Below are positions 1-9,086 of a DNA stretch of 64,000 bases, one piece after another; the first letter of the stretch is position 1, and each line of letters begins with the position of its first letter. The stretch spans positions 62,001-126,000 of the forward strand of contig NZ_JAEKGC010000006.1 of assembly GCF_016405885.1 (NCBI RefSeq), in the 5' to 3' direction. A model generated the notes under the pieces. It was not told the origin of the DNA. It worked only from the letters and a program-made list of their open reading frames with translations, and searched no databases. Both the position numbers and the translations under genes were made by a program. This DNA comes from Arthrobacter sp. MSA 4-2. Lineage in GTDB: Bacteria > Actinomycetota > Actinomycetes > Actinomycetales > Micrococcaceae.

Positions 1-2
1 TC

Positions 3-788
3 CTCAACAAGGTCGCGGATTCGGGCGTCCTGGACGACGACCCGCCCAGGCTGGCGCACACCTACCGGGTGGTATCCCAGTTGAAGTGGCTGGGCATCAA
101 CACCTACAACGAAACCCTCGGAGGCTGGGCCTACCTTTACCTTCCCTCCGGCAAGCCACCCTTCGGCCGGCTCCCGGTCCAGGACGCGAACCACAATGCG
201 TACACCTTCGAGTCGGCCATCACCCTGTACGGCAGGCAATGGCTCAATGACGGAATGGCACGCTGGCTCGCAAAGCCGCCCCCGTTTCCCGCATTCTTCG
301 ACCTCACCGGCCGGGTGAGGCAGCAGTCCCTGACACCGTCGGTCCATGCGCAGAACGCGCTCAAGGACGCCGCGTTCGTCAGCGGGAATGTCACCCTGAG
401 GACGCAGTACGCGCAGTTGGGCATGTGGTCGATGCGGTTGGCGAAGAGTGCAACACTGCATTCGATGCAATGGCGCCCGACCGCCTCAATCGGCAGCATC
501 GGCGTCTTCAACAGCAAAGGGACCCGCCTCACAACCACCGTGCGCAAAGGATCGACGGTCTACCTGCGCTCGACTGTCCTTTCCGGGACCGCTGTTCCAA
601 TCGTGAATCAGACGGTGAAACTGTCGATCGACGGCTCGTACAGCAGCAGAAAGACGACGGGCCACCAGGGGAACATCGCATTCACTGCCACTGTCACCCG
701 AAACTCCTGCTATTCCTTGACCGTGAGTAAGGAGTACACCGCATCGAAGACTCCCGTCACCAAGACCATATGTTTTCGGGTCACCTGA
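3..788 (+). CDS. C-terminal part of an unrecognised secreted/surface protein (5' end outside window)
   Basis: The reading frame is open back to the window edge and ends with TGA at 786-788, so only the last ~261 residues are seen. A GTG at 69 is an internal codon rather than a convincing start, since coding sequence continues upstream with no ribosome site. The first part is rich in Trp, Tyr and Pro and resembles no family I can name. The last ~95 residues alternate Thr/Ser/Val-rich strands and carry two Cys, like an Ig-like/Big C-terminal domain of a wall protein. Base composition is less GC-rich than the rest of the window. Its position before two exported enzymes fits an exported protein, but that is inference. 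Confidence 0.6.
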   Translation, partial: LNKVADSGVLDDDPPRLAHTYRVVSQLKWLGINTYNETLGGWAYLYLPSGKPPFGRLPVQDANHNAYTFESAITLYGRQWLNDGMARWLAKPPPFPAFFDLTGRVRQQSLTPSVHAQNALKDAAFVSGNVTLRTQYAQLGMWSMRLAKSATLHSMQWRPTASIGSIGVFNSKGTRLTTTVRKGSTVYLRSTVLSGTAVPIVNQTVKLSIDGSYSSRKTTGHQGNIAFTATVTRNSCYSLTVSKEYTASKTPVTKTICFRVT

Positions 789-996
789 CGGGCGGGCTCC
801 GGGAGGTCAAGAAAAGCTAAACTTTTTCTCTAAAGGGGTTGACAATGCCCGACACGCCCCATTCATCACACCAAAATGCCGTAATTAGCAAATAAGATTG
901 GCTTTCACACAAGAAACAATAGTCACAGGTGTAACGTCGTTGTAGTCTTCATGGGACCGCTCGCCCTGGCCTTTTGGTCTGGACTCTGGAGAACCC

Positions 997-3900
997 GTGA
1001 CTTTTGCCTCCCTCAATAGAATCTTGTGCTCCACGGCCCTTTCGATGGCAATCTGCATTGGCGCAGCTCCGCTGACGGCCACAGCACAGACTCAACCCGC
1101 TCCCGTGGCGACTCCTGCCACGGAGGAGCAGATCGCACCGGGCGTTGCTCCGGACCCTGCAGGTGAGGCTCCGACCGGACCTCCGTCGCCCGCGGCCACG
1201 CAGGATCCCGCGGTTCCCTTGGCACCGGCATCCGAGACCCCGGCTCCCGCAGACCCGCAGCCGACCGCGGAAACCACCGCACCTTCAGAGGATGAAGTCA
1301 CGTCATTCGTCCCCGACCTCGACTGGAACCCCCTGCTCGAGCCCGGGGCGAATCCCCGGCTTGGAGAAAACCATCCCGAGCCGCACGAGGCTGCCCAGGA
1401 GCACGGGCAGGAGGAAGGAAAGCTCGGGGCCGCCGCCTTCGGACCCCGCTACGGAAACTTCAAAGTGAAGCTCGTAACGGTGAAGCTAGCGGACAAGACC
1501 CTGGCGGATGTAAACGCAATCAACCTCGACGCCGCGCGGGCTTCAATCGCCGCTGCGGATTCATACTGGCGGTCGGCGTCCATGGGCCGGTTGTCCATCA
1601 CCACCGTTTCCGAAGTGAGGGGATTCGCTTCGAAGGCCAGGCACACCGATTCCTACGACCAGATCATGGCCACCGTAACGAGGGAGCTCAACTGGCAGTA
1701 CAACCCCTATGAAGCGCTGGTCCTCTTCATTCCGCACCGGGACCTGAATTCATATGGAAACTGGGGAATCCTGGGCGGCGGATTCACCGACAGCGCGACA
1801 AGCGGCCGCGTCATCATGCCCTACCCCTCGGCAACGACGAAGAACGTGGTTTCCCACGAATTCGGCCACGTGCTCGGCCTACATCACTCGAATTCCCTGA
1901 ACTGCACCAACGGGCGGGTCGACGTCGCTCGAATTGCGGGAGCGACGTGGGGCGATACTGCGTGCAGGTCCTGGGAATACGGCGACACCCTCGACATCAT
2001 GGGCTTCGCCCAGCTGCATACCCCAATGATCAACTCGTTCATGTACGAATTCGGCGGCTTTGGCCGCGGAGATGAAATAAGGAATGCCGGCATCGCGAGC
2101 GGGTCGAAACAGTACACCCTGAAGCCGTGGGCCGGGGGCGAAGCGCAACGGGCGGTCAAATTCACCGATCCAGGCAGCGGCGAGGTCTACTACATCGAAC
2201 TGCGCCTGCCCGTCGGCCGGGACGCCAACAGCGCCATCGGCGGCAACCGCGGAGTCAAGATCATTAAGAAGGACCACCTTGGGTGGAACGGCAATGCCTC
2301 GGTGGTGCTGACCCCCAACAGCAGGTGGGTCGGCTACTACAACGAAAACCACGCGTGGCAGGCCGGGTCCGTCTTCACGACGCACCGGGGCACCCGCGTG
2401 CACATCAATTCGATCGGAGCGACCAGCGCCTCCATCACCATCACCGCGCTGACTTCCACGGTGGCTCCTGCTCCTGCGCCGGTGGTGCTGGATAAAACCC
2501 TGGCGGCGGTCAATGCCGGGGATTTCAACCGTAACGGCACCCATGACCTGGTCTCCCGGCGCCCGGATGGGACCCTGTGGTTCCATGACGGCACCGGCAC
2601 CGGTTCGTTCCGGGCCCCGGTGAAGATCGGCTCGGGGTGGGGCATCTACAGCCAGCTCATCGGCGGCCAGGACTTCAACGCGGACGGACGCCCTGACCTG
2701 GTCGGACGCAAGACCGACGGCACGCTGTGGTTCTACGCCGGCACCGGGGTGGTCACGGCCACCGCCGAGGGCTATCGGGGCCCGGTCAAGAGCGGTGTGG
2801 GGTGGAACGCCTTTGACATCATGGTCTCCCCCGGGGACTTCACCGGGGACCGCCGCCCCGACCTGATCGCCCGCAAACCCGACGGCACCCTCTGGCTCTA
2901 CCGGGGCACCGGCATCAGCCCGGACATCGTGAACGGGGCGGTGCGCATCGGCACCGGCGGCTGGACGGGCTTCAACCTGCTCTCCGGCGCCGGGGACTAC
3001 ACCGGCGACGGACGCGCGGACCTGCTCGCCCGCAAACCCGACGGCGCCCTCTGGCTCTACCAGGGCACCGGAAACGTCAGCGCCACCAGCACCGGATACC
3101 TGCCCGGACGGGCCATCGCCACCGGCTGGGCCGGCTACTCCGACATCGTCGGAGCCAGCGACTTCAACCGCGACGGCAAGACCGACCTCGTGGGCTTCAG
3201 GGCCGACATGAGCCTGTGGTTCTTCGCCGGCACCGCCATGAAGGACAACGGCTACCGCCCCGGCACCCGGATCGGCTCCACCGGCTGGCAGAACTACAAC
3301 ACCATCGTGGGTCCCGGAGACTTCAACGCCAACGGCACCAAGGACCTCATCGCCCGCCGCAAGGACGGAACCCTGTGGTTCTACAACGGCACCGGCAGGG
3401 GCGCCTACGGCACGCCCATCCGGATCGGCAGCGCCGGCTGGAACACCTTCACCGACATCCTGGCCCCCGGAGACCTCAACGGCGACCGCCGCCCCGACCT
3501 GCTGGCCCGCCACCAGGACGGCTCGCTCTGGTTCTACGCCGGCACCGGAACCGTCAACACCACCAGCGAAGGCTACAAACCGGGCCAGAAAATCGGCCAG
3601 GGCGGATGGCAGGCCTTCTCCCAGCTGATGGCCCCCGGGGACTACAACAGCGACGGCAGGCCCGACCTGCTCGGACGCAAAACCGACGGGACCCTCTGGT
3701 TCTGGGCCGGCACCGGCACCATCAGCGCCACCAGCGAAGGCTACGGCAGCGCGGTCCAGATCGGACGCGGCGGCTGGCAGGGCTTCAACCACGTCATCAC
3801 CCCCGGAGACTTCACCGGCGACAAACGCAACGACCTGCTCGCCCGCAAACCCGACGGCACCCTCTGGCTCTACGCCGGCACCGGAGCCGCCTCACCCACC

Positions 3901-4098
3901 CAGGAAGGCTACAAACCCGCCGTCCCGATCGGCACCGGCTGGAACAACGCCACCACCATCACCGGTCCCGGCGACTTCAACGGCGACACCAAGGCCGACC
4001 TCCTGACCACCCGCGCCGACGGCTCCCTCTGGTTCTACGCCGGCACCCACGGAACCAACGCCGGCTACAACCCCGCAAAACCCGCCGGAAAACTCTAA
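997..4098 (+). CDS. Secreted zinc metalloprotease (metzincin, M11/M12-like) with ten FG-GAP/VCBS repeats
   Basis: The GTG start is preceded by CTGGAGAA. A signal peptide covers about residues 1-31, followed by a Pro/Ala/Glu-rich linker to ~105. The catalytic domain has the extended zinc motif HExxHxxGxxH (His287, Glu288, His291, His297) and a Met-turn at Met335 in a DIMG context, typical of metzincins; the spacing looks most like gametolysin-type (M11) or reprolysin-like enzymes. From ~500 to the end are ten repeats of the form D-[FYL]-N/T-x-[DN]-x-x-x-D-L followed by DG-[ST/A]-LW, which match calcium-binding FG-GAP/VCBS beta-propeller blades. The repeat region is duplicated in the next gene. 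The upstream 208 bp are AT-richer and contain a TTGACA at 839-844, but no good -10 is paired with it. Predicted role: extracellular proteolysis; substrate unknown. Confidence 0.88.
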   Translation: MTFASLNRILCSTALSMAICIGAAPLTATAQTQPAPVATPATEEQIAPGVAPDPAGEAPTGPPSPAATQDPAVPLAPASETPAPADPQPTAETTAPSEDEVTSFVPDLDWNPLLEPGANPRLGENHPEPHEAAQEHGQEEGKLGAAAFGPRYGNFKVKLVTVKLADKTLADVNAINLDAARASIAAADSYWRSASMGRLSITTVSEVRGFASKARHTDSYDQIMATVTRELNWQYNPYEALVLFIPHRDLNSYGNWGILGGGFTDSATSGRVIMPYPSATTKNVVSHEFGHVLGLHHSNSLNCTNGRVDVARIAGATWGDTACRSWEYGDTLDIMGFAQLHTPMINSFMYEFGGFGRGDEIRNAGIASGSKQYTLKPWAGGEAQRAVKFTDPGSGEVYYIELRLPVGRDANSAIGGNRGVKIIKKDHLGWNGNASVVLTPNSRWVGYYNENHAWQAGSVFTTHRGTRVHINSIGATSASITITALTSTVAPAPAPVVLDKTLAAVNAGDFNRNGTHDLVSRRPDGTLWFHDGTGTGSFRAPVKIGSGWGIYSQLIGGQDFNADGRPDLVGRKTDGTLWFYAGTGVVTATAEGYRGPVKSGVGWNAFDIMVSPGDFTGDRRPDLIARKPDGTLWLYRGTGISPDIVNGAVRIGTGGWTGFNLLSGAGDYTGDGRADLLARKPDGALWLYQGTGNVSATSTGYLPGRAIATGWAGYSDIVGASDFNRDGKTDLVGFRADMSLWFFAGTAMKDNGYRPGTRIGSTGWQNYNTIVGPGDFNANGTKDLIARRKDGTLWFYNGTGRGAYGTPIRIGSAGWNTFTDILAPGDLNGDRRPDLLARHQDGSLWFYAGTGTVNTTSEGYKPGQKIGQGGWQAFSQLMAPGDYNSDGRPDLLGRKTDGTLWFWAGTGTISATSEGYGSAVQIGRGGWQGFNHVITPGDFTGDKRNDLLARKPDGTLWLYAGTGAASPTQEGYKPAVPIGTGWNNATTITGPGDFNGDTKADLLTTRADGSLWFYAGTHGTNAGYNPAKPAGKL
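2464..4098 (+). repeat. Direct repeat copy 1 (FG-GAP module)
   Basis: First copy of a ~1635-bp direct repeat; the second is 5458-7092 (offset 2994 bp). It starts inside the Ala-Pro linker before the first blade and runs through the TAA stop. The base after the stop differs (C versus A), then about a dozen bases match again. I found no differences between the copies by eye, and three different reading frames translate identically across them. Confidence 0.93.
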
Positions 4099-4197
4099 CC
4101 CCACCCCCCACATACCCTCGACCGGCCCTGGGTCCTCCTCCACCTGGCGCAGACCACGGGTCCCGGTCGAGGACCTGCGCAACCTGGAGAATGCCCT

Positions 4198-7092
4198 GTG
4201 AAACTGAACCGTCCGGCCAGCGTGCTGGCCGCCTCCCTCCTCACCGCAGCACTGGTGGGAGGGACGACCCCCGCACTGGGCCTCGTCCTTCCCGAGGCGG
4301 AACCACAGGCGACGACATCTCCCGAACCGGCACCGGCCGACGGCACAGCGCCGGCGGCGCCCGCGGTCCCGCAGGAAAGCTCCACCACACCCGCTCCCTC
4401 TTCCCCGTCCGAAGGCCCAACCGCTCCCACCCAGCCTGCGCCTCAGACGCCGGGCCCCGACGAAACCTCCGGCGGGACTGACGGAGCGCCCACCGACGCC
4501 GCGGAAATGTCCCCCGAGGAACTGGCCCGGAACGCGTCCGCCCTTGCGGACCTCATCGGCCCCCTTGGAGCAAGTCTGGGCCAGGGAGTCGAACGCATCG
4601 CAGAGACCGGAGACCCCCAGGTACCCACCGACGAGGAGCTCACCCAGATTGCACAGGAGGAGCGGTCGACCTCCGGTAATGAGGCCACGCCGGGCGCGGT
4701 CCAGGCCGTTCCCGAAGCCGACCAGGCGGGGGCCATGAACCGGTCCACGGACACCGACTTCCCGATGGCAAGGACCGCCTTCCAGCCCCTGGTGAACTAC
4801 TGGAAACCCGCAGGAATCCTCGGGGTGGATGTGAGCAGCCACCAGGGCAACGTCGACTGGGCGGCCGCCTGGCGTCAGGGCTCCCGGTTCGCCTACACGA
4901 AGGCGACCGAGGCACTCGTCTACAAGAACCCCTATTTCGCCTCCCAGTACAAAGGGGCGGAAGTGTCGGGGATGGACCGGGGTGCCTACCACTTCGCCAT
5001 TCCGAACGTCTCGAGCGGTGCCGCGCAGGCTGATTACTTCATCCGCAACGGTGGAGGATGGTCCGCGGACGGAAAAACCCTGCCTCCGCTCCTGGATGTC
5101 GAGTACAACCCGTACCCGGAGCTCGGCAACACCTGCTACAACATGAGTCCGGCCCAGATGGTCAACTGGATCCGTGACTTCTCGAACACGATGTTGAGCC
5201 GTACCGGGCGCCTGCCGATGATCTACACCACCGCCGACTGGTGGAACCGCTGCACCGGATACAGCACCGCCTTTGCCAACCACCCCCTCCATGTCGCCTC
5301 CTACAACAACTGCTGCACCGGTCCCCTTCCGGCCGGGTGGCGGGTGGAGAGCCTGTGGCAGTACACCAGCGACGGACCAGTTGTCGGCGACTGGAACCGG
5401 TGGAACGGGACGGCGGCAGCCTTCGACCGGTTCGTCCGGGGCGGCTATACCGCCCCTGCTCCTGCTCCTGCGCCGGTGGTGCTGGATAAAACCCTGGCGG
5501 CGGTCAATGCCGGGGATTTCAACCGTAACGGCACCCATGACCTGGTCTCCCGGCGCCCGGATGGGACCCTGTGGTTCCATGACGGCACCGGCACCGGTTC
5601 GTTCCGGGCCCCGGTGAAGATCGGCTCGGGGTGGGGCATCTACAGCCAGCTCATCGGCGGCCAGGACTTCAACGCGGACGGACGCCCTGACCTGGTCGGA
5701 CGCAAGACCGACGGCACGCTGTGGTTCTACGCCGGCACCGGGGTGGTCACGGCCACCGCCGAGGGCTATCGGGGCCCGGTCAAGAGCGGTGTGGGGTGGA
5801 ACGCCTTTGACATCATGGTCTCCCCCGGGGACTTCACCGGGGACCGCCGCCCCGACCTGATCGCCCGCAAACCCGACGGCACCCTCTGGCTCTACCGGGG
5901 CACCGGCATCAGCCCGGACATCGTGAACGGGGCGGTGCGCATCGGCACCGGCGGCTGGACGGGCTTCAACCTGCTCTCCGGCGCCGGGGACTACACCGGC
6001 GACGGACGCGCGGACCTGCTCGCCCGCAAACCCGACGGCGCCCTCTGGCTCTACCAGGGCACCGGAAACGTCAGCGCCACCAGCACCGGATACCTGCCCG
6101 GACGGGCCATCGCCACCGGCTGGGCCGGCTACTCCGACATCGTCGGAGCCAGCGACTTCAACCGCGACGGCAAGACCGACCTCGTGGGCTTCAGGGCCGA
6201 CATGAGCCTGTGGTTCTTCGCCGGCACCGCCATGAAGGACAACGGCTACCGCCCCGGCACCCGGATCGGCTCCACCGGCTGGCAGAACTACAACACCATC
6301 GTGGGTCCCGGAGACTTCAACGCCAACGGCACCAAGGACCTCATCGCCCGCCGCAAGGACGGAACCCTGTGGTTCTACAACGGCACCGGCAGGGGCGCCT
6401 ACGGCACGCCCATCCGGATCGGCAGCGCCGGCTGGAACACCTTCACCGACATCCTGGCCCCCGGAGACCTCAACGGCGACCGCCGCCCCGACCTGCTGGC
6501 CCGCCACCAGGACGGCTCGCTCTGGTTCTACGCCGGCACCGGAACCGTCAACACCACCAGCGAAGGCTACAAACCGGGCCAGAAAATCGGCCAGGGCGGA
6601 TGGCAGGCCTTCTCCCAGCTGATGGCCCCCGGGGACTACAACAGCGACGGCAGGCCCGACCTGCTCGGACGCAAAACCGACGGGACCCTCTGGTTCTGGG
6701 CCGGCACCGGCACCATCAGCGCCACCAGCGAAGGCTACGGCAGCGCGGTCCAGATCGGACGCGGCGGCTGGCAGGGCTTCAACCACGTCATCACCCCCGG
6801 AGACTTCACCGGCGACAAACGCAACGACCTGCTCGCCCGCAAACCCGACGGCACCCTCTGGCTCTACGCCGGCACCGGAGCCGCCTCACCCACCCAGGAA
6901 GGCTACAAACCCGCCGTCCCGATCGGCACCGGCTGGAACAACGCCACCACCATCACCGGTCCCGGCGACTTCAACGGCGACACCAAGGCCGACCTCCTGA
7001 CCACCCGCGCCGACGGCTCCCTCTGGTTCTACGCCGGCACCCACGGAACCAACGCCGGCTACAACCCCGCAAAACCCGCCGGAAAACTCTAA
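4198..7092 (+). CDS. Secreted GH25 muramidase (lysozyme) with ten FG-GAP/VCBS repeats
   Basis: The GTG start follows CTGGAGAATGCCCT. Residues 1-~30 are a signal peptide, then a Pro/Thr-rich stretch to ~100 and a partly helical region to ~205. Residues ~206-418 are a glycoside hydrolase family 25 domain: GVDVSSHQG with Asp211, and the catalytic D-x-E pair Asp300/Glu302 in LLDVEY. GH25 enzymes cleave the MurNAc-GlcNAc bond of peptidoglycan. Residues ~422-964 are the FG-GAP/VCBS module identical to that of the upstream metalloprotease. The 99-bp gap to that gene may allow co-transcription. Likely job: remodelling or lysis of cell wall outside the membrane, with the propeller acting as a wall- or glycan-binding or calcium-stabilised scaffold (inference). 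Confidence 0.93.
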   Translation: MKLNRPASVLAASLLTAALVGGTTPALGLVLPEAEPQATTSPEPAPADGTAPAAPAVPQESSTTPAPSSPSEGPTAPTQPAPQTPGPDETSGGTDGAPTDAAEMSPEELARNASALADLIGPLGASLGQGVERIAETGDPQVPTDEELTQIAQEERSTSGNEATPGAVQAVPEADQAGAMNRSTDTDFPMARTAFQPLVNYWKPAGILGVDVSSHQGNVDWAAAWRQGSRFAYTKATEALVYKNPYFASQYKGAEVSGMDRGAYHFAIPNVSSGAAQADYFIRNGGGWSADGKTLPPLLDVEYNPYPELGNTCYNMSPAQMVNWIRDFSNTMLSRTGRLPMIYTTADWWNRCTGYSTAFANHPLHVASYNNCCTGPLPAGWRVESLWQYTSDGPVVGDWNRWNGTAAAFDRFVRGGYTAPAPAPAPVVLDKTLAAVNAGDFNRNGTHDLVSRRPDGTLWFHDGTGTGSFRAPVKIGSGWGIYSQLIGGQDFNADGRPDLVGRKTDGTLWFYAGTGVVTATAEGYRGPVKSGVGWNAFDIMVSPGDFTGDRRPDLIARKPDGTLWLYRGTGISPDIVNGAVRIGTGGWTGFNLLSGAGDYTGDGRADLLARKPDGALWLYQGTGNVSATSTGYLPGRAIATGWAGYSDIVGASDFNRDGKTDLVGFRADMSLWFFAGTAMKDNGYRPGTRIGSTGWQNYNTIVGPGDFNANGTKDLIARRKDGTLWFYNGTGRGAYGTPIRIGSAGWNTFTDILAPGDLNGDRRPDLLARHQDGSLWFYAGTGTVNTTSEGYKPGQKIGQGGWQAFSQLMAPGDYNSDGRPDLLGRKTDGTLWFWAGTGTISATSEGYGSAVQIGRGGWQGFNHVITPGDFTGDKRNDLLARKPDGTLWLYAGTGAASPTQEGYKPAVPIGTGWNNATTITGPGDFNGDTKADLLTTRADGSLWFYAGTHGTNAGYNPAKPAGKL
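5458..7092 (+). repeat. Direct repeat copy 2 (FG-GAP module)
   Basis: Second copy of the direct repeat found at 2464-4098. The join lies in a CCT-GCT-rich Ala-Pro linker, which is one Ala-Pro unit longer here, so the linker itself is a plausible recombination point. There are no transposase genes or terminal inverted repeats around the block. Confidence 0.93.
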
Positions 7093-7161
7093 ACCCACCC
7101 CCCACCGGTCCCCTGCTCCCCCGAAAGGACGATCGCTGCTTCGAGTATTGTGAGATGCAGA

Positions 7162-8949
7162 ATGAATAATCTCCTCAAAACCCTCCGGCCACTCCTCGCT
7201 ACGCTGCCCCCGGGGAGCCGCCGGTTCCTCATTGGCTACGGCATAGCTACGGCCTGCCTCTCACTGCTGGACATCATCTCCCTGGGACTCATCGCCGTCC
7301 TGCTCCCGTCCCTCGTGAGCGGGGCGGACGTACAGCTGCCGTTCCTCGGGAACGTGAGTGAGCAGAGCCAGCTGCTCACGCTCCTGGGAATCGCCTGCGC
7401 GCTGGTCGTTGCCAAGGGTGTCTTCGCAGTGATGATCCTTCGGTCGGCGACGGCGCGGTTCGCCAAGCATGAAGTCGCCATTGGTGACCGGCTCCTGGCC
7501 TCCTACCTCTCGTCGCCGTGGGAGCAGCGCCTTCAGAAGAACTCGAGCGAGCTGGTCCGGTCCGTCGACGTCGGCGTCGGCCTGTCGGTCTCGGGGGTGC
7601 TGATTCCCTCCATGACACTGTTCGGCGAGCTCGGGACCCTCCTCGCCGTCGGAGTGGTGCTGGTGGTGGCACAACCGCTCATCGCCGTCGTCAGCATCCT
7701 CTACCTCGGGCTCGTCGCCCTGCTGCTCGCCCGGGTCATCTCCCCGCTTTCGGTCCGGATGGGCCAGGAGAACCTCAAGTGGTCGGCCAAGACGGTGAAG
7801 ATCCTCACCGAAGCACTCGCGGCGCTGAAGGAGATCACCCTCGCCGACCGGGCCTCCGAAGTGCGCGCCCAGGTCCACGAAACCCGTAGCCACAGCTCGG
7901 TGGCCCGGGCGAACTCGGTCTTCCTGGCCCAGGTTCCCCGCTACGTGCTTGAATCCGCACTGATTGTCGGTTTCCTCCTGGTTGGAGGGGTCGGTTTTGC
8001 CACGGGCGGCGCCGAGGGTGCCGTCAGCGCTATCGGCCTGTTCGCCGTCGCCGGTTTCAGGCTTGTCCCGTCGCTGACCCGGCTGCAGGCGGTCCAGTCA
8101 CAGGTGAACTCAAATTCGGCCTTTGCGCAGCAGGTCGCCACAGACATCCGTGAAAGCGAGCAGCTGCTCGCGGAAAGCGCACAGGAGAATCCGCAGCAGG
8201 ACCTCAATGGGGAACGCGTCGACATCGTGCTGCGCGATGTCAGTTTCACCTACCCCGGCGCGGCCCAGCCCGCCCTGCGCGGCGTCAACGCGACCATCCC
8301 CGCAGGCAGCCACGTCGCCTTTGTCGGCTCGTCCGGTGCGGGCAAGTCGACCATCATCGATATCCTCCTCGGCCTCCTCCGTCCCACCTCCGGTCACGTG
8401 GAAGTGGACTCGGAGCGCATGGACCGGGTCCTGACCTCGTGGCGGAAACGGATCGGATATGTTCCCCAGGACGTCTCCCTGTTCGACGCATCGGTCGGCC
8501 AGAACGTCGCCCTGTCCTGGGACCCGGCGAACGTCGATCACGCCAAGGTTGAGGCGGCCCTGCGGCGGGCCCAGATGTACGACGTGGTGATGAACCGGGA
8601 GGGCGGACGGGACGCCCTGATCGCCGAGCGCGGGCTCGCCCTCTCCGGCGGACAGCGCCAACGGCTGGGCATCGCCAGGGCGCTCTACAACGAACCCGAC
8701 GTGCTCGTGATGGATGAGGCAACCAGCGCCCTCGATACGGCAACGGAGTCCGCGGTGACCACCGCGATCCGGGAGCTCCACGGCGAAGTCACCGTCATCA
8801 CGGTCGCCCACCGGCTTTCGACGATCCGCTCGGCGGACATCGTCTTCTTCATGCAGGATGGGCGGATCGTCGCGCAGGGCACCTTTGACGAGGTCGTGGC
8901 CGCGGTTCCGGACTTCGCACGTCAGGCGCAGCTCGCGGGTTTGAGCTAG
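7162..8949 (+). CDS. ABC transporter, fused permease-ATPase (MsbA/PglK-type flippase)
   Basis: A half-transporter of ~595 residues: about six membrane helices in residues ~20-310, then an ATPase with Walker A GSSGAGKS (~389), signature LSGGQ (~494) and Walker B VLVMDEATSALD (~513-524). I chose ATG 7162; GTG 7150 in the same frame would add four residues and neither has a strong ribosome site. This architecture is shared by lipid A, lipid-linked oligosaccharide and peptide exporters. At the edge of a polysaccharide locus, flipping of a lipid-linked glycan is the simplest inference. It is 69 bp after the muramidase and convergent with the next gene. Confidence 0.87.
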   Translation: MNNLLKTLRPLLATLPPGSRRFLIGYGIATACLSLLDIISLGLIAVLLPSLVSGADVQLPFLGNVSEQSQLLTLLGIACALVVAKGVFAVMILRSATARFAKHEVAIGDRLLASYLSSPWEQRLQKNSSELVRSVDVGVGLSVSGVLIPSMTLFGELGTLLAVGVVLVVAQPLIAVVSILYLGLVALLLARVISPLSVRMGQENLKWSAKTVKILTEALAALKEITLADRASEVRAQVHETRSHSSVARANSVFLAQVPRYVLESALIVGFLLVGGVGFATGGAEGAVSAIGLFAVAGFRLVPSLTRLQAVQSQVNSNSAFAQQVATDIRESEQLLAESAQENPQQDLNGERVDIVLRDVSFTYPGAAQPALRGVNATIPAGSHVAFVGSSGAGKSTIIDILLGLLRPTSGHVEVDSERMDRVLTSWRKRIGYVPQDVSLFDASVGQNVALSWDPANVDHAKVEAALRRAQMYDVVMNREGGRDALIAERGLALSGGQRQRLGIARALYNEPDVLVMDEATSALDTATESAVTTAIRELHGEVTVITVAHRLSTIRSADIVFFMQDGRIVAQGTFDEVVAAVPDFARQAQLAGLS

Positions 8950-8974
8950 GGGCCGGGACCGCGCCCGCTCCCCT

Positions 8975-9008
8975 GCGGGCCTGCCCGCCTGCGCTTCCGC
9001 CTGCGGAA
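8975..9008. terminator. Tandem short hairpins between convergent genes
   Basis: Two perfect inverted repeats with the same CT loop lie side by side: GCGGGC/GCCCGC (8975-8988) and TTCCGC/GCGGAA (8995-9008). A third, GCGTCC/GGACGC, is at 9062-9075. They sit in the 137-bp gap between converging genes and could end both transcripts, although no T-run follows. Confidence 0.4.
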
Positions 9009-9086
9009 TCCGCCGGGGGGACCGTCCGGGGCGCGGGCGTGCTCGACAGGGCCTAAACGCGGCGTCCCCGGACGCGGTTGGAGCCG

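Noticed and set aside
3892-6786. Long antisense open frame (and a similar one at 1879-3792) opposite the FG-GAP repeats
   Set aside because: It mirrors the repeats of the real genes, has no ribosome site or family match, and arises from GC-biased third positions.
2464-7092. Insertion sequence or composite transposon explaining the direct repeat
   Set aside because: No transposase, terminal inverted repeats or target duplication; the repeat is a protein module inside genes.
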